Shown here: piece by piece, positions 37,926 through 51,639 of the stretch
Layout of the letters: the number at the start of each line of letters is the position of its first letter
Position numbering within the stretch: the first letter of the stretch is position 1
Assembly: GCF_010015445.1 (NCBI RefSeq)
Contig: NC_053121.1
Location: 25,948,434 to 26,012,433, forward strand
Length of the DNA stretch: 64,000 bases
From: Perca fluviatilis
Lineage: Eukaryota > Chordata > Actinopteri > Perciformes > Percidae
Direction: 5' to 3'
Translations under genes and position numbers: made by a program
The notes under the pieces: model-generated
Told to the model about the DNA's origin: nothing
Database searches by the model: none
Seen by the model: only the letters and a program-made list of their open reading frames with translations

Positions 37926-40900
37926 CTAAAAAGAAAACGAGAAAAGAATTATAAAAAAGAAAATGTATCAACATAGATTTTTATACTCATTTACTTGTCA
38001 AATGTACTACACACATTTATCACACAGCATGGCAACAACCATCGTTCCAAGAAGCAAGTACAAGTTTATGCCCTCTTAGGGGTACAGCACATGGCCACCA
38101 AGATAATAAGGAACTGCATGTAAAAGGCTCCAGTTAACTGCTCTGTCAATCTCCGGCACAGTACATTAGAAGGAGATACAATACAAATGCATTATGAGAG
38201 CTAACATACTTTTGCATATAATTACAAACGGCCAATAAAAAAAAAGCACACACACAATGTACACTACATGCACACAAAATTAAAGTGCACCCATGAGAAT
38301 AAAACATTGTCACAGGAAAGTTTTAATGAAAGTACTGTACTATTTTTGCCAAGTATGTGTGTGTGCTCATACACAGAAGCCGGAGTCTCCACATCAGTGC
38401 ATAGGAAACTTGTTCCATATTCATTCCCCACCGTGATTGCCATGCTGTTCGAATGGCATGCTGGGAAAACTAATTAGCACAACCCACCTCTGTGTACTCA
38501 TACTGATAATATCCATGCTGTAAACAGCCTGCAGTTGGACAAGCCCACACATGTGCACATGCAAATACATGTGTGTACATGCATGCACGCACGCACGCAC
38601 GCACTCCCACACAAACACACACAGAAGTGCACACATCTAGGCAATAGTGAATTGAAACAATTACAGGCAGCCAGAGGCATATCAACACAAAAACACACAT
38701 ACAGTACTTTCATTAGATGAGGATCAATCATTTGTTCACGTTGAGTAATCACAATTTAATTTCATGGATTTTAAATTTAAATTTGTTGATTGTTGAACCT
38801 CAAACTGTCATTACCAGGCAAAAAGGCGCATCTCTGGTATGCAGATTTTATTTGCTAACTAATATTAGTAATATGTAATACTGTAAAGAGAGGGTAAACT
38901 GGGAAAGGGAAACAATAATTCAAGGATATGTAGGATGTTAAGAAACAGTAAATGTACTGAAATAATAATTCTAAATAATGAGGTAACGTATATCTCTAGA
39001 TTGTTGCATGTTGTCCATAGTCTCACTGATACAATGTGTTAATGATTTTGAGTTATTGATCTTTTGAGTTTTTATTTTCTTTCTTTAGTCTGAACTAATT
39101 GCACACACAGGAGAGGAGAATGGGTGCACTGCGAGGTTTTACTGAGTGCAATGGATGTGAGTGGAGAAACCATGTGGTTTCAGGTAATAAGGCAGTCATT
39201 AAAAATTACCTTATGACACATATTGTGCATTGTGAGATGAATATCATTGTCATAATAAGACTGGACCAAGTCCACAGAGCATGCATATTCACTAATTCAT
39301 AAACAGACTCCCTTTAACTGCTCTACCCAAAACTATACTTGTAATATGTACAACTCTAACGAAATATTACAGCATAATTGGTGCTTATTTTGAAGACAGT
39401 CTGGGACCAAATTTTACTGGTTGTTGTTTTTAATCTGATGAACCTTTAAAACACAATGTGAAGCACAAACACTGTAGTTTATGCCTTTGTTTTATTTTTT
39501 AGTATTGTATGGGACTCAGGTGCCTGATCAGCAACATACTACATTTTCTCTCCTTTTTACCCTGCACCATGTACATGTATTACTGGAAGCATTCCCTGAT
39601 CGGTCTTCACCTTCTAGCAGAAAAAACATATGGATGTGTGTGTGGACAAAAAAAGAGTCAAAACTAAATAAAAGATTGACCATAAGTATACCACTGTTTA
39701 ATCACAAATGTGTTATATTGGAACATTGAAACATGAAGAGTTTCATGGTTTTAAACATTATCAAAACAATAGGGCCATTTCCTTAAAGTGTGAGTCTTAA
39801 AAGTCTGAAATTGACCTGTCCAATACTGTATCACTGTTAACAAAAAAGACAATATTCTAACTGCTACAGTTTGGAAACACTGGAATGTGTAACAAAAACA
39901 TAATGCCATGTTATGTCATATTTAATATACATGTATTTGAGACACGTGAGATGGGCATTACACATTCAGGTGAAACATTAGAAAATGTTACAAGGAGACT
40001 AGTTCATAAAGCAGTAGGAAATTGACTGTATTTTTAAATATAGTATGTTGAGATAAAAAGAGCTGTTGTTGTTAACACATTCTGCTAAGGGCCTCTGTAA
40101 GGGCAGAGGGAATCCTACATAAAACTCAAGGTGCTGATGTTTTTTTCACACTTTTTTTTTTCAGTTCAATTTCAGTCAATGTAGCCTTACGATATCGTGA
40201 GAACTATGCCAGGGGCTGTGGAGTATCTGTGCACAGGTTGTAGTGAGCTGGTCTATGTCAACGTCCAGGGTCATTTTTAATCCTAGTCCATCCCTTGCCC
40301 TGGCCACTTCAAGTTTGTTCTAAAAGGCTTTTTGTCTATCAGAGCTCCTAAGCATTGCTCAGGCAGTAGCTTAGGCTAGCTGACGTTTTACCTAGATCTT
40401 TTTTTTTTAAACACTACCCATATAAAATGCCTTTATATAGCTGATATTTTATTACACAAGCTCCTTACAATGTGTCTAAGATCATTATGTTTTAATAGTG
40501 GCGCTGGAGTGTATATAAATGCTACTCCTTCAAACTGTTCAAACTGTAATCTGTTCATTTGAAATAGAGGGGGGAAATGCTGCTTTATTACTGTGTTGAT
40601 GAAAGCACATTCTGAATAGTGATACCATTCAATCTTTCATAACATAAATTGCCTTGAGGTAGCATTATTTTAAATCGCTCACTAGTTAGTACGATACATT
40701 CCAAATTTATTCAGAGTTGACAGTGGAGAGGTATATTACAAGCAAACACACTTCCACTTAACTATCCACATCGAAAATAATAATTAACTAATAACAGAGG
40801 AAGTGGCGATGGGAATATGGAATCCTCAGACTAACAGAAGGATTGTTGCCCCTCAATTGCTCAATTTAACTTCAGCAGATGGAGCTGCAGCAAACAAGTT

Positions 40901-40960
40901 GGATACTTGCTCATATAGTTACATATTATACTCTATTAGAGGAAGAAAAGGTGCGATGAT
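37926..40960 (-). other. diaph2 intron, left part
   Basis: This is intronic sequence between two confirmed exons. It contains an (ACGC)n/(ACAC)n tract at about 38566-38625. ORFs are artefacts of repeats or chance. Confidence 0.8.
38576..38625. repeat. (GCAC)n/(CA)n tract
   Basis: GCATGCACGCACGCACGCAC is followed by CA-rich sequence, inside the diaph2 intron. Confidence 0.9.
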
Positions 40961-41313
40961 TGGTGTTTTAAGCCCCCAACGTCGTCTTCCAGGCAGCGCT
41001 GCCTGGAAGGCACTAGGAATAGGCAATGGTTAGGGTTAGGTTAGGGTTAAAATGCAACGCCTGGGATGGGCGTTGCGAGGGGCACGGGCACAGGGGGACC
41101 ACTGGTGTGAATAAAACACTTTAAAACCTCCTTAAAAAACCAGGTTTGGTTATATAAAAGCTGTTTAAAAGAAAATCTGATATTAAAAGCAGGTTAAAAG
41201 AACCACTGGACAGGACGAACAGCAGGAGAATAAAACTTTTAGGGTTAGGGTTAAGGTTAGGTGCCTTGAAGTCAACGGTTGCAGCGCTGCCTTGAAGTTG
41301 GCTTAAAACACCA
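40961..41313. mobile_element. MITE with TTAGGG-like internal runs
   Basis: TIRs TGGTGTTTTAAGCC (40961-40974) and GGCTTAAAACACCA (41300-41313) bound a 353-bp unit. Inside, GGCAGCGCTGCC-type palindromes occur near both ends. TTAGGGTT-rich runs lie at 41028-41048 and 41239-41261. No ORF of note is present. It lies in the diaph2 intron. Confidence 0.6.
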
Positions 41314-42501
41314 TTGAGCAAAAAGTGCATATAGTATTGTATGTACTGTAAAGGTCACTGCTGAGAATGAGTTATGTGAATACAAGGAACATGTGATTTA
41401 TATTCACGTGCTGTGGCCATGAATTTTATAATAACACTGGTAATAGTAACAGTAAGTTCAGCTGTGAATAATACAAATTTTTGAAAGCAGGACACAAGGT
41501 CACACTGATGTTGGGTAGATGACTCCCTGTTAACCAAGTCAAGTGTCTAATAGGTAGCCTGTTCTGTTCAACTTAAAATGAGCACAAATCATTGCCATGT
41601 GGTCTTTAATTATTTAAGCAGATCCTGTGAAAGTGTTTTTTTTTTTTTCCCTCAGTGAGATGGGGATAAAACCCAAGAGAAACAATATCTCTTTATTTTT
41701 GAGTCATTCAGCAGATGGTTTTTATCCATTCACCCAATATGTTTCATTATGGAAACAGTCTCTTCTATATTCATAATTACCATGTGTATCGTTATGCATT
41801 TTAAGAGTTTTCTTACAATGCAGGTATTCTTTGAATTTTGCTTGAACTTTCCCATCATGACATTTTCTCCCGTTTTCAACACTAAACTATAGTGATATGA
41901 AATCCCCATTTCCAAAGACGTTCAGCTTGCAAAATATATGTGACCAGGCTGGCTCCCAGGAGATTTGGATGTCCTTGACAGGACACGAGGCTGTAGAGAA
42001 GGGTTGAAGGTGGGTCAGCCTATGCCCTTCCTCTTGCTACTCATTCCCATTGTCAACCTTCTCCTCCCTGATGAGCCCATTAGGTACCCTAGACCTGCCA
42101 CCCAAGGGGCCATTTACTTGATTGACTAAAGTGTGAAAGCAGACTTTTTTTCTTGTCCATCTATAATGGCCCAATCAGCCCCCTGAGGCATTACCAGGCT
42201 CTACACTGACACTCCACACTGATTCAGTCAGCTTGCAGGAATACGGAAGCACAGTGGATTCACCATACTAAAGCCCTTTTCACACCAGCAAGATTGATGG
42301 CTTTAAACATGTGTGTGAGGTGGTTGCTTTTGGCATTCACACTGAGGTCTCCCATATGAAAAAAATCCCATGTTGAGCATTTTCACGTGACATGATCGAT
42401 TCTTTTTTTCTCTACTCATAACAGTTGTAGCACTGCTACAGAGCAGCATAGAGTTTGAGACACGAAAAAGAAAAGTGATATACAATCTCACACAGGCTGC
42501 C

Positions 42502-43172
42502 TTAAAGGAACACACCGACTTATTGGGAATTTAGCTTATTCACTGTAACACCCAGAGTTAGACAAGTCGATACATACCCTTCTCATCTCCGTGCGTGCTG
42601 TAACGCTGTCTGACGGCTCCAGCGGCATCAGCCCATCACAGAACAGGCAGGGGAATGGTTCCAGTAATCCTACTGCTCCGAATAAGTGACAAAATAACGC
42701 CAACATGTTCCTATTTACATTTGTAGAGTCACAGCATGTACAAAAAACAACGTAACATGAGACACAGCCATCTTCTAATAGTAAACAAACCGGGAACTAG
42801 ATTCTCAGGCGGAAGAATATAGTACTTGGGCGAAGTGATATGCTCGCAGCAAGCCTGTCTGAGAGTATAGTTCCCGGATTGTTTACTGATAGAAGATGGC
42901 TGTGTCTCATGTGACGTTGTTTTTGTACTTATGCACTAAATCCAACATGTAAACAGGAACATGTTGGCATTATTTTGTCACTTTGTCAGTTCGGAGCAGT
43001 AGGCTAGTTGGAATCAGTTACCTGCAGGATCTGTGCTGGGCTAAGCTAATGCTGGAGCCGTCAGACAGCATTACAGCACGCACGGAGATGAGAAGGGTAT
43101 GTATCGACTTGTCTTACTCTGGGGGTTATGGTGAATAAGCTGAATTCCCAATAAGTCGGCGTGTTCCTTTAA
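42502..43172. mobile_element. TTAA-flanked foldback element, family A copy 2
   Basis: It has the same structure as 10216-10891. TTAA at 42502-42505 and 43169-43172 flanks AGGAACACACCGACTTATTG and its inverted partner. Shared interior blocks include CAGCCCATCACAGAACAGGC and AATCCTACTGCTCCGAATAA. Small indels and substitutions separate the copies by eye. It is located in the diaph2 intron, in the same orientation as copy 1. Confidence 0.85.
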
Positions 43173-43526
43173 AGGTGGATTTGCAACTTATTTTGGTTGT
43201 TTATCCCCACAGGTTGATCACTAAGCTGTGTAAGCACTAATAACTGGTGTACTTACAAACTTTCCAATCCATCGTTTTATGAGTACATAACCTACATGTA
43301 CTAGTGTAGACGTTTGGTATCATTTCGGGCATTATTAGTGGGGTCATTTACGAGATACAAACGTGGGTCCATTAGCCCCTGCGCTAAGCTATTCAGCTGA
43401 TAACGCTACTCTACGCTAACGCTCCCAATGTTAGACCCAGGTGAAAAAAGCTTCTGGGGGGGTATTTGGCTCGAGGTCATGGTGCAAAGGACCCTAGGGT
43501 GACATTACTCCGAACCATCACTTTAA
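43169..43526 (-). mobile_element. TTAA-ended repeat abutting family A, family G
   Basis: From 43526 the minus strand reads TTAAAGTGATGGTTCGGAGT, then ACCCTAGGGTCCTTTGCACC, a recalled perciform repeat start. The other end is TTAAAGGTGGATTTGC at 43169, which shares its TTAA with the right end of the family A copy. The TIR similarity is weak (AGTGATGG versus AGGTGG). Confidence 0.5.
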
Positions 43527-43558
43527 GAACTCTTTCATCTCCGCCAGATGTAAGTTTT

Positions 43559-43610
43559 AGTGTGTGTGTGTGTGTGTGTGTGCATGTGTGTGTGTGCGTG
43601 TGTGTGCGTG
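43559..43610. repeat. (TG)n microsatellite
   Basis: TG run with CA and CG interruptions, in the diaph2 intron. From 43611 to 44258 nothing else is recognised. Confidence 0.95.
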
Positions 43611-44258
43611 GCCAAATGGGTCTGCTACAAGAGCTTGGCTGTGCTTAGTAAGCTGTGTGTGCATGGCTGCCAGTCCTCTGTTTCACACCTTAGCATGCTG
43701 TGATTTTTCCTGGCAGTGGACACAGATGCTGCCTTTTTCTGGCTCAAGTTCCATGTGCTCCACACCTCATCGTCGTTCTGATATTTGTTGTATTGAAACA
43801 TTTTTCATTTGATAGGTACTGTAGATTTTTAGAAGAGCTAGTGTCTTTAAAGTACTTTGAGGCATGCTCAAAGAGACCTCAATAAACACAGTGTTTTACA
43901 GTGCTGCTGTCTGTCTGTGTGCTGTCAGTATCCTCTTTTCATTCCCGGGACGTTAGCAGTTATGAATTAGTTTTTCAATGCATGAGAAAATGGATGTGTG
44001 GGGTGAGAGCATGTAAAAAGTGTCAATAACGTGAGTCTCACGGTCAATCCGTGAGAGTTGGCGGCCCTTAACATGCGCCAGTATTTTTGTGCAGAGCTCA
44101 AATATCACATGCACTAACGTGCATATGCACGTGGTATTTTGAGCAACACTAGAACATAGAAGAGAGTGTTGCAACACTTATTCTCAGAGGCTTCTCTGTG
44201 ATCTACTGTGGCTTGGTTTGAACCTCAATTGTATGTCGCTTTGGACAAATATTATTTA

Positions 44259-44825
44259 AGTGCCCATATTATGAAAAATGCTGTTTTGAGTGAGATACAG
44301 GTTTCTGAATGTCTTCTGCCTTCAGTCTCCGGTGAGGTGGTCAAAATCTGCACGGCTTTCTACGTCAGTAGACAAGGTGGCGAACCGCTAGCATGCTAGC
44401 GCTAGCATGCTACCTCGTTCTCAATGGCGAAACACTGCTACAACACACATGTCCCTGTTCTGCAGGTATTCCACGCAAAGTTGGAAGTGCGCCCTCATTT
44501 CGAAGAAGTCTCCCAGCTAATCCTGCCTTGTAACTGACCGAAGTTGGAAAAACAGCCTTTCTTTTACTGTCTTTGGAAACCACTTGCTAGCTGATATGAT
44601 CCTTACCTAGCTACCGCGCATGTGCGCATGCCAACAAAGATGATACATAAGTAAGATCTCTGTAGCTATAACAGAGACCTGAACACACAGGGTGAAAAGA
44701 GGAGCTGCAGTAATGTGCAGTACAACAAAAATATGGTGTTTTTTGAAAATTAAACCATGCAAACCTATTCTGGTACAACCTCAAAATACAATTATGATCC
44801 TGAAAATGAGCATAATATGGGCGCT
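44259..44825. mobile_element. hAT-like MITE (AGTGCCCATATTATG ends)
   Basis: TIRs AGTGCCCATATTATG (44259-44273) and CATAATATGGGCGCT (44811-44825) are 14/15 complementary. Internal blocks such as GATCCTGAAAATGAG and CTGGTACAACCTC are recalled from a widespread teleost MITE. A 24-bp palindrome (TAGCATGCTAGCGCTAGCAT and its extension) occurs near 44391-44414. Flanking octamers do not match well, so the target duplication is unresolved. Confidence 0.65.
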
Positions 44826-44943
44826 ATGTACAATTTACCTTACAGGTATATTTGGAAGCAGTGACAATAATTTCCGCCTTTCACCTTATACATTAATGTC
44901 AATTTCATGTATATGACATTTTCATTTTTCGACAAGGTTTTCA

Positions 44944-47925
<2,982 letters not shown>

Positions 47926-48027
47926 CACAATGCCAAACTGCTCTGACTCCACTAGCTCTTCATATTCACCCTTTAGTTCCGCTAGCGAATTCAGCTCTTT
48001 CTGCTCTGGCAGGTTCTTTATCAGGTT
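47926..48027 (-). CDS. diaph2: diaph2 FH2-domain exon (first of three seen)
   Basis: This 102-bp exon encodes 34 residues in phase 0, starting NLIKNLPEQKELN and ending VESEQFGIV. On the minus strand it follows a TTTCTAG acceptor and ends at a GTAAGT donor. The reading matches the FH2 segment of Diaphanous-related formins just before the conserved MSSVKLL block. These are Rho-activated proteins whose dimeric FH2 domain nucleates and processively elongates actin filaments. The next exon continues in frame. A (TG)n/(CT)n microsatellite begins about 13 bases upstream of the acceptor and forms its extended pyrimidine tract. The preceding FH2 exon (the FLGSFRMPYEE region in relatives) was not found up to 64000, so that intron probably exceeds 15 kb. 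DIAPH2 is preferred over DIAPH1 and DIAPH3 mainly because of the two downstream exons. Confidence 0.9.
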
Positions 48028-48170
48028 CTAGAAATGGGAGAGCACACACAAACACAGACACAGACACACACACACACACACACATATATAAACAGAAAGA
48101 GAGACCGAGCAAGAGAGAGAGAGAGCAAGAGAGAGAGAGACAGACAGAGAGAGAGAGAGAGCTGTTAATA
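48028..48170 (-). promoter_or_regulatory. Splice acceptor with microsatellite pyrimidine tract
   Basis: Reading toward the exon on the minus strand, the intron ends with (CT)n, then (TG)n, then CTCCCATTTCTAG. The microsatellite part is at about 48041-48162. Length-variable TG/pyrimidine tracts next to an acceptor are known to alter exon inclusion in other genes (for example CFTR exon 9). An effect here is inference only. Confidence 0.6.
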
Positions 48171-49613
48171 AGAATCTCATTTTCTGTCTATGTCAGGATA
48201 AAATTCACCTCAGCTTACCCAATCAGCTAACAGTTTGAAAGATAACTTTTTATAGACATACAGTTTATTCATATCAGCAAGAGTTCAAGCATTAAAGTAG
48301 GATGGACTTTTCTAGAACCATAAAAGAACAAGTACCTGCATGTAAGGTGTGTCACACATCTGTAAACGAATACAGATAATATGGAAGACTTGCTTTGGGT
48401 TCTGACACTGTCAGAGAAAAACATTTTCATCCCATATTTCTATCTTTATTATACCAGATTTCAGTCATAGAGTTTTGCTGATGGTCTAGTAGAAGGATAA
48501 GTAGATAAGGTCAGGTCACTGCTCACAGTTGGCTTTTTACTGTGACAGTGGTGGCCCTTAGCCAATTACCAAACATGCCAGGGACCTTCAGATAACTGAC
48601 CTTTTACTGAATAATCCACATCACCTTGCAATTGTCTTAAAAGTACATTCAACGGGTATGCCATTATTTTGCTACTTATCTGTTAATTTCCATTTGCAGA
48701 AGTAGCAACAACAAAAAAGCTGCTGGTGAGGTTGAAGATTAAGATGGAGATGAGAAAGATAATGGGAGGGGCTGTGTTTTCTGTAAATGTTAATTGTTTG
48801 TGTGAAGGTCAGCAAAGTTAATAAAATTGGCCACAGTGACTTTTTCCTCTTTTCTCCGGGGAGAAGAAGAAGAGGAAGAGGTGCCCTTTTTCAGGTCTTC
48901 ACAAAACTTCCCTTCTCATTAGTTCCCCAAATGTATTCAGTGGAAGCAGACTGGCGCAGGGTCACGTGGCCAGATGGGAGCCCAGACAGTAAAAACAGAG
49001 AGTAGACACTGCTGCTGGGCCATGGGCCTGGCTGACCACTCTATAGACCCTAGCACCACGGCCAGTGTCTACTGCCCACTAATGATGACATCTCTGTCCT
49101 TCCCCCAGGGAATGCAGCAATATAAAACGTAAGCCATAATGCAGGCCTGGCATTCCTGTTTGGGAGAGAGCCATTATATCAAATGTTGCTTGCTTTAGCT
49201 GAAGCTCCAATTAGGGTCTGCAGCAAGCAATGGTGCCATGATAATGAAGGCTTTTGATCATATCAGCAGAGGCAGAAAGGATTGTTGATGACAAAAAAAA
49301 AAAAACATATTTGTGTAATTGGATTTGTATGGATGAAGTTAAATGATGACTGGGTATATTATTTTCCTTTTTTGTCTCCTTTTGGTTGAGAGCAATGAAT
49401 ATACTGTATTCAGCACAAAGCTAATATTGCTAATTATTCACTCTGACCTTTTGTAAAGAAACGCTTCATGATTCTGTTTTATATAAGTCATGACTATTTC
49501 ATAAAGAGGCAAAATATTGTTTTTTTATTATTTTTGTTCAGGTATGTAGGAAATGCATGTTTAGCTGTTTCTGAAAACCTCAACAGACTTGATCATTTGC
49601 TTTTTATATAGTG
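48171..49613 (-). other. Upstream diaph2 intron, no features
   Basis: No FH2 exon or repeat termini are recognised. Short purine-rich tract near 48862-48882. Confidence 0.5.
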
Positions 49614-49945
49614 TTAAAGGTCTAGTGTGTTGAATTTAGGGCGATCTATTGGCAGAAATGGAATGTAATATTTATAACTATGTTTTCATTAGTGTATAAT
49701 GACGTGAAAAAATAAGAAAAGTTTTGATGTTACCTTAGAATGAGCCGTTTATATCTAGACAGGGAGTGGGTCCACCATTTTGCAGCGTCATGTTTCTACA
49801 CTAGCGTAGAACGGACACTGGCTCTAGTGAGGGATATTAATGTTTTTGCTGTCAGCCACCGTAGTTCTCCTACACGCTTGACACACGGGAGAAGTTTCAG
49901 TTTATTCGGTGAGATGCAAATAAATCCTACACACTGAACCTTTAA
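49614..49945. mobile_element. TTAA-flanked MITE, family E
   Basis: TTAA at 49614-49617 and 49942-49945 flanks TIRs AGGTCTAGTGTGTTGAATTT and, from the right end, AGGTTCAGTGTGTAGGATTT. The block GGCGATCTATTGGCAGAAAT is recalled from a very common perciform MITE. 332 bp, no coding capacity. Confidence 0.8.
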
Positions 49946-50445
49946 GTTTTAAAATGTGTAGTATCAACTACATAAAAATATAAAGATTGATCCTATTCAC
50001 AGTAAGGTATATGTAAGTATAACTATAATAAAACTCCAAGTGAACAAGCAAAGATGGGCCAGTCTACAGGATAAGAGTGCAATGCATTGCATATAAAATG
50101 TTTCTCTTGAACTGTAAGGGACATCAGTAGCTGGATTAGTAACAAAGTTCTCCTTGAGAATGTATCGTTGGTTCTGAGTGGAACGTCATGAGCACAGGAG
50201 CAAACCATTCATCCATTACAATAGTCATTGCTAATACTGTGGCAAATCCGATTAATTAGGTTGTTATTCTCTGGCGTTGCTTCCTGAGCAAAGATGAACA
50301 ATAAGTTGAATGTTTTCACCCTTGTAAAGTAAGTCTTTTACAGTGCCTTTCCATTTGAGTTGAGTCTGGTTTAGCATAATATACTGTAGATATGAAGGAA
50401 AAGTGTCTTTGGCAGAGCCTGCTGTATGTATTTCAGCACATTTCT

Positions 50446-50967
50446 AAGGCTGGCTGCACACTGGCTGCGTTTCTGTTGCGTGTCAGTTGCATGGCGGCTG
50501 CGTGGTGTTTTCTATGTCTTTGCACACCAGAAACGTGTCTGACGTGGCGCTGCTGCTGCTAGCCTTGTCTGTACACATGTATGTTTCCCATTGATAAAAT
50601 GAAATACGATGTTAAACATAAATACATACTGATTTGATTACAGCAAAGACCACGTCGGCAGTATTGACGGCAAAAAAGGCTACCGAATATTTCGTTCTGT
50701 ATTGACAGGTGCAATATTTGAAAATCGATATTTATTCATTTTTTAAATTACATATATATCTGCATTTATGTCAAAACCTAGAGACTTTCAAACTGTCATT
50801 TATTAAATGTATTCATGTCGAAATGATATATAAACATCTTTTCCTATTCTATTTGCCTGGAAACGCTTCCAACATGCTTGCGTGTCGCGTGAAAAATAGG
50901 CGTCGGTCCTATTTCTAGTATGCGCGAGTTTTCAGACGTGTGTGTCACGCAGGCAGTGTGTAAGCTA
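50446..50967. mobile_element. Harbinger-like MITE (GGCTGCACACTGGCTGCG ends)
   Basis: Left GCTGCACACTGGCTGCGT pairs imperfectly with right ACGCAGGCAGTGTGTAAGC, about 500 bp apart. The interior is AT-rich in the middle and GC-rich at the ends. Class is uncertain; it is grouped with Harbinger because of its GC-rich ends and neighbour. Confidence 0.4.
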
Positions 50968-50993
50968 TAACCTGTTAACATGGGAGCCGGAAT

Positions 50994-50998
<5 letters not shown>

Positions 50999-51025
<27 letters not shown>
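50999..51025. repeat. (AG)n microsatellite
   Basis: Perfect AG run of about 13 units between two repeats. Confidence 0.95.
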
Positions 51026-51109
51026 CGTGACCGGTGCGTAGAAATACCTGTCCGGTATGAATGGCCAGGCGCACGATCATGCACGTATCTACGCTACACG
51101 ACACTTAAA

Positions 51110-51635
51110 CATGCGGTATACTCGCCGTAGCCGACCTCTCACGCGCCAGTGGGACGTCATGGGAGCGCCGTAACTGTTTATACTTGCGCGTGGTGGTCGC
51201 AACACTAGTTGCAGTCTTCTCCTGGACTGAGGTGGCGCAACTGAGGAAAGGCTACCGACTTTGCAATTTCTACAGACTAGAAGAAGAAGAAGAAAAAGGT
51301 AAACAATGGCGGAACTGGCAGCAGCATTGACGTCAATGTTTCGATTTGATTCAATGACCTTTCTTCGTCGGATCAAGCCTTTCATTCACCATAAAAGAGC
51401 TCATCTTAACCCAGTAAGTTTACAAGACAGACTTGCAGTCACTCTGAGAGTCCTGGCATCCAGTTATCCTCAAACTCGTCCATGCTTCCTGTTTCCGCTT
51501 TGTCGGGCGCCGCTGAAAAAAATTGAGTGGTTCACGACCTCTGGCACTTAAAATCCTGGCGCACCAGCAAGATATACGTCATTTTGGCGTCACATTGGCG
51601 CACGGCAGGTTGGCTGCGGCAACTGTAAAAAGGCC
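51110..51635 (+). mobile_element. PIF/Harbinger-type deletion derivative
   Basis: Inverted ends are seen. GCCGTAGCCGACCTCTCACG near 51125 pairs with the segment near 51595-51625 (GCGCACGGCAGGTTGGCTGC). Between them an 81-codon frame at 51306-51551 reads MAELAAALTSMFRFDSMTFL and later NPVSLQDRLAVTLRVLASS. The RLAVTLRxLA motif is the conserved N-terminal segment of Harbinger (DDE_Tnp_4) nucleases. The catalytic part is gone. Confidence 0.5.
51306..51551 (+). pseudogene. Harbinger transposase N-terminal fragment
   Basis: Residues about 37-52 (NPVSLQDRLAVTLRVL) correspond to the conserved helix before the DDE core in PIF/Harbinger transposases. After SSYPQTRP the frame diverges and stops. Without the catalytic DDE residues it cannot be active. 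Confidence 0.45.
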
Positions 51636-51639
51636 TTTA

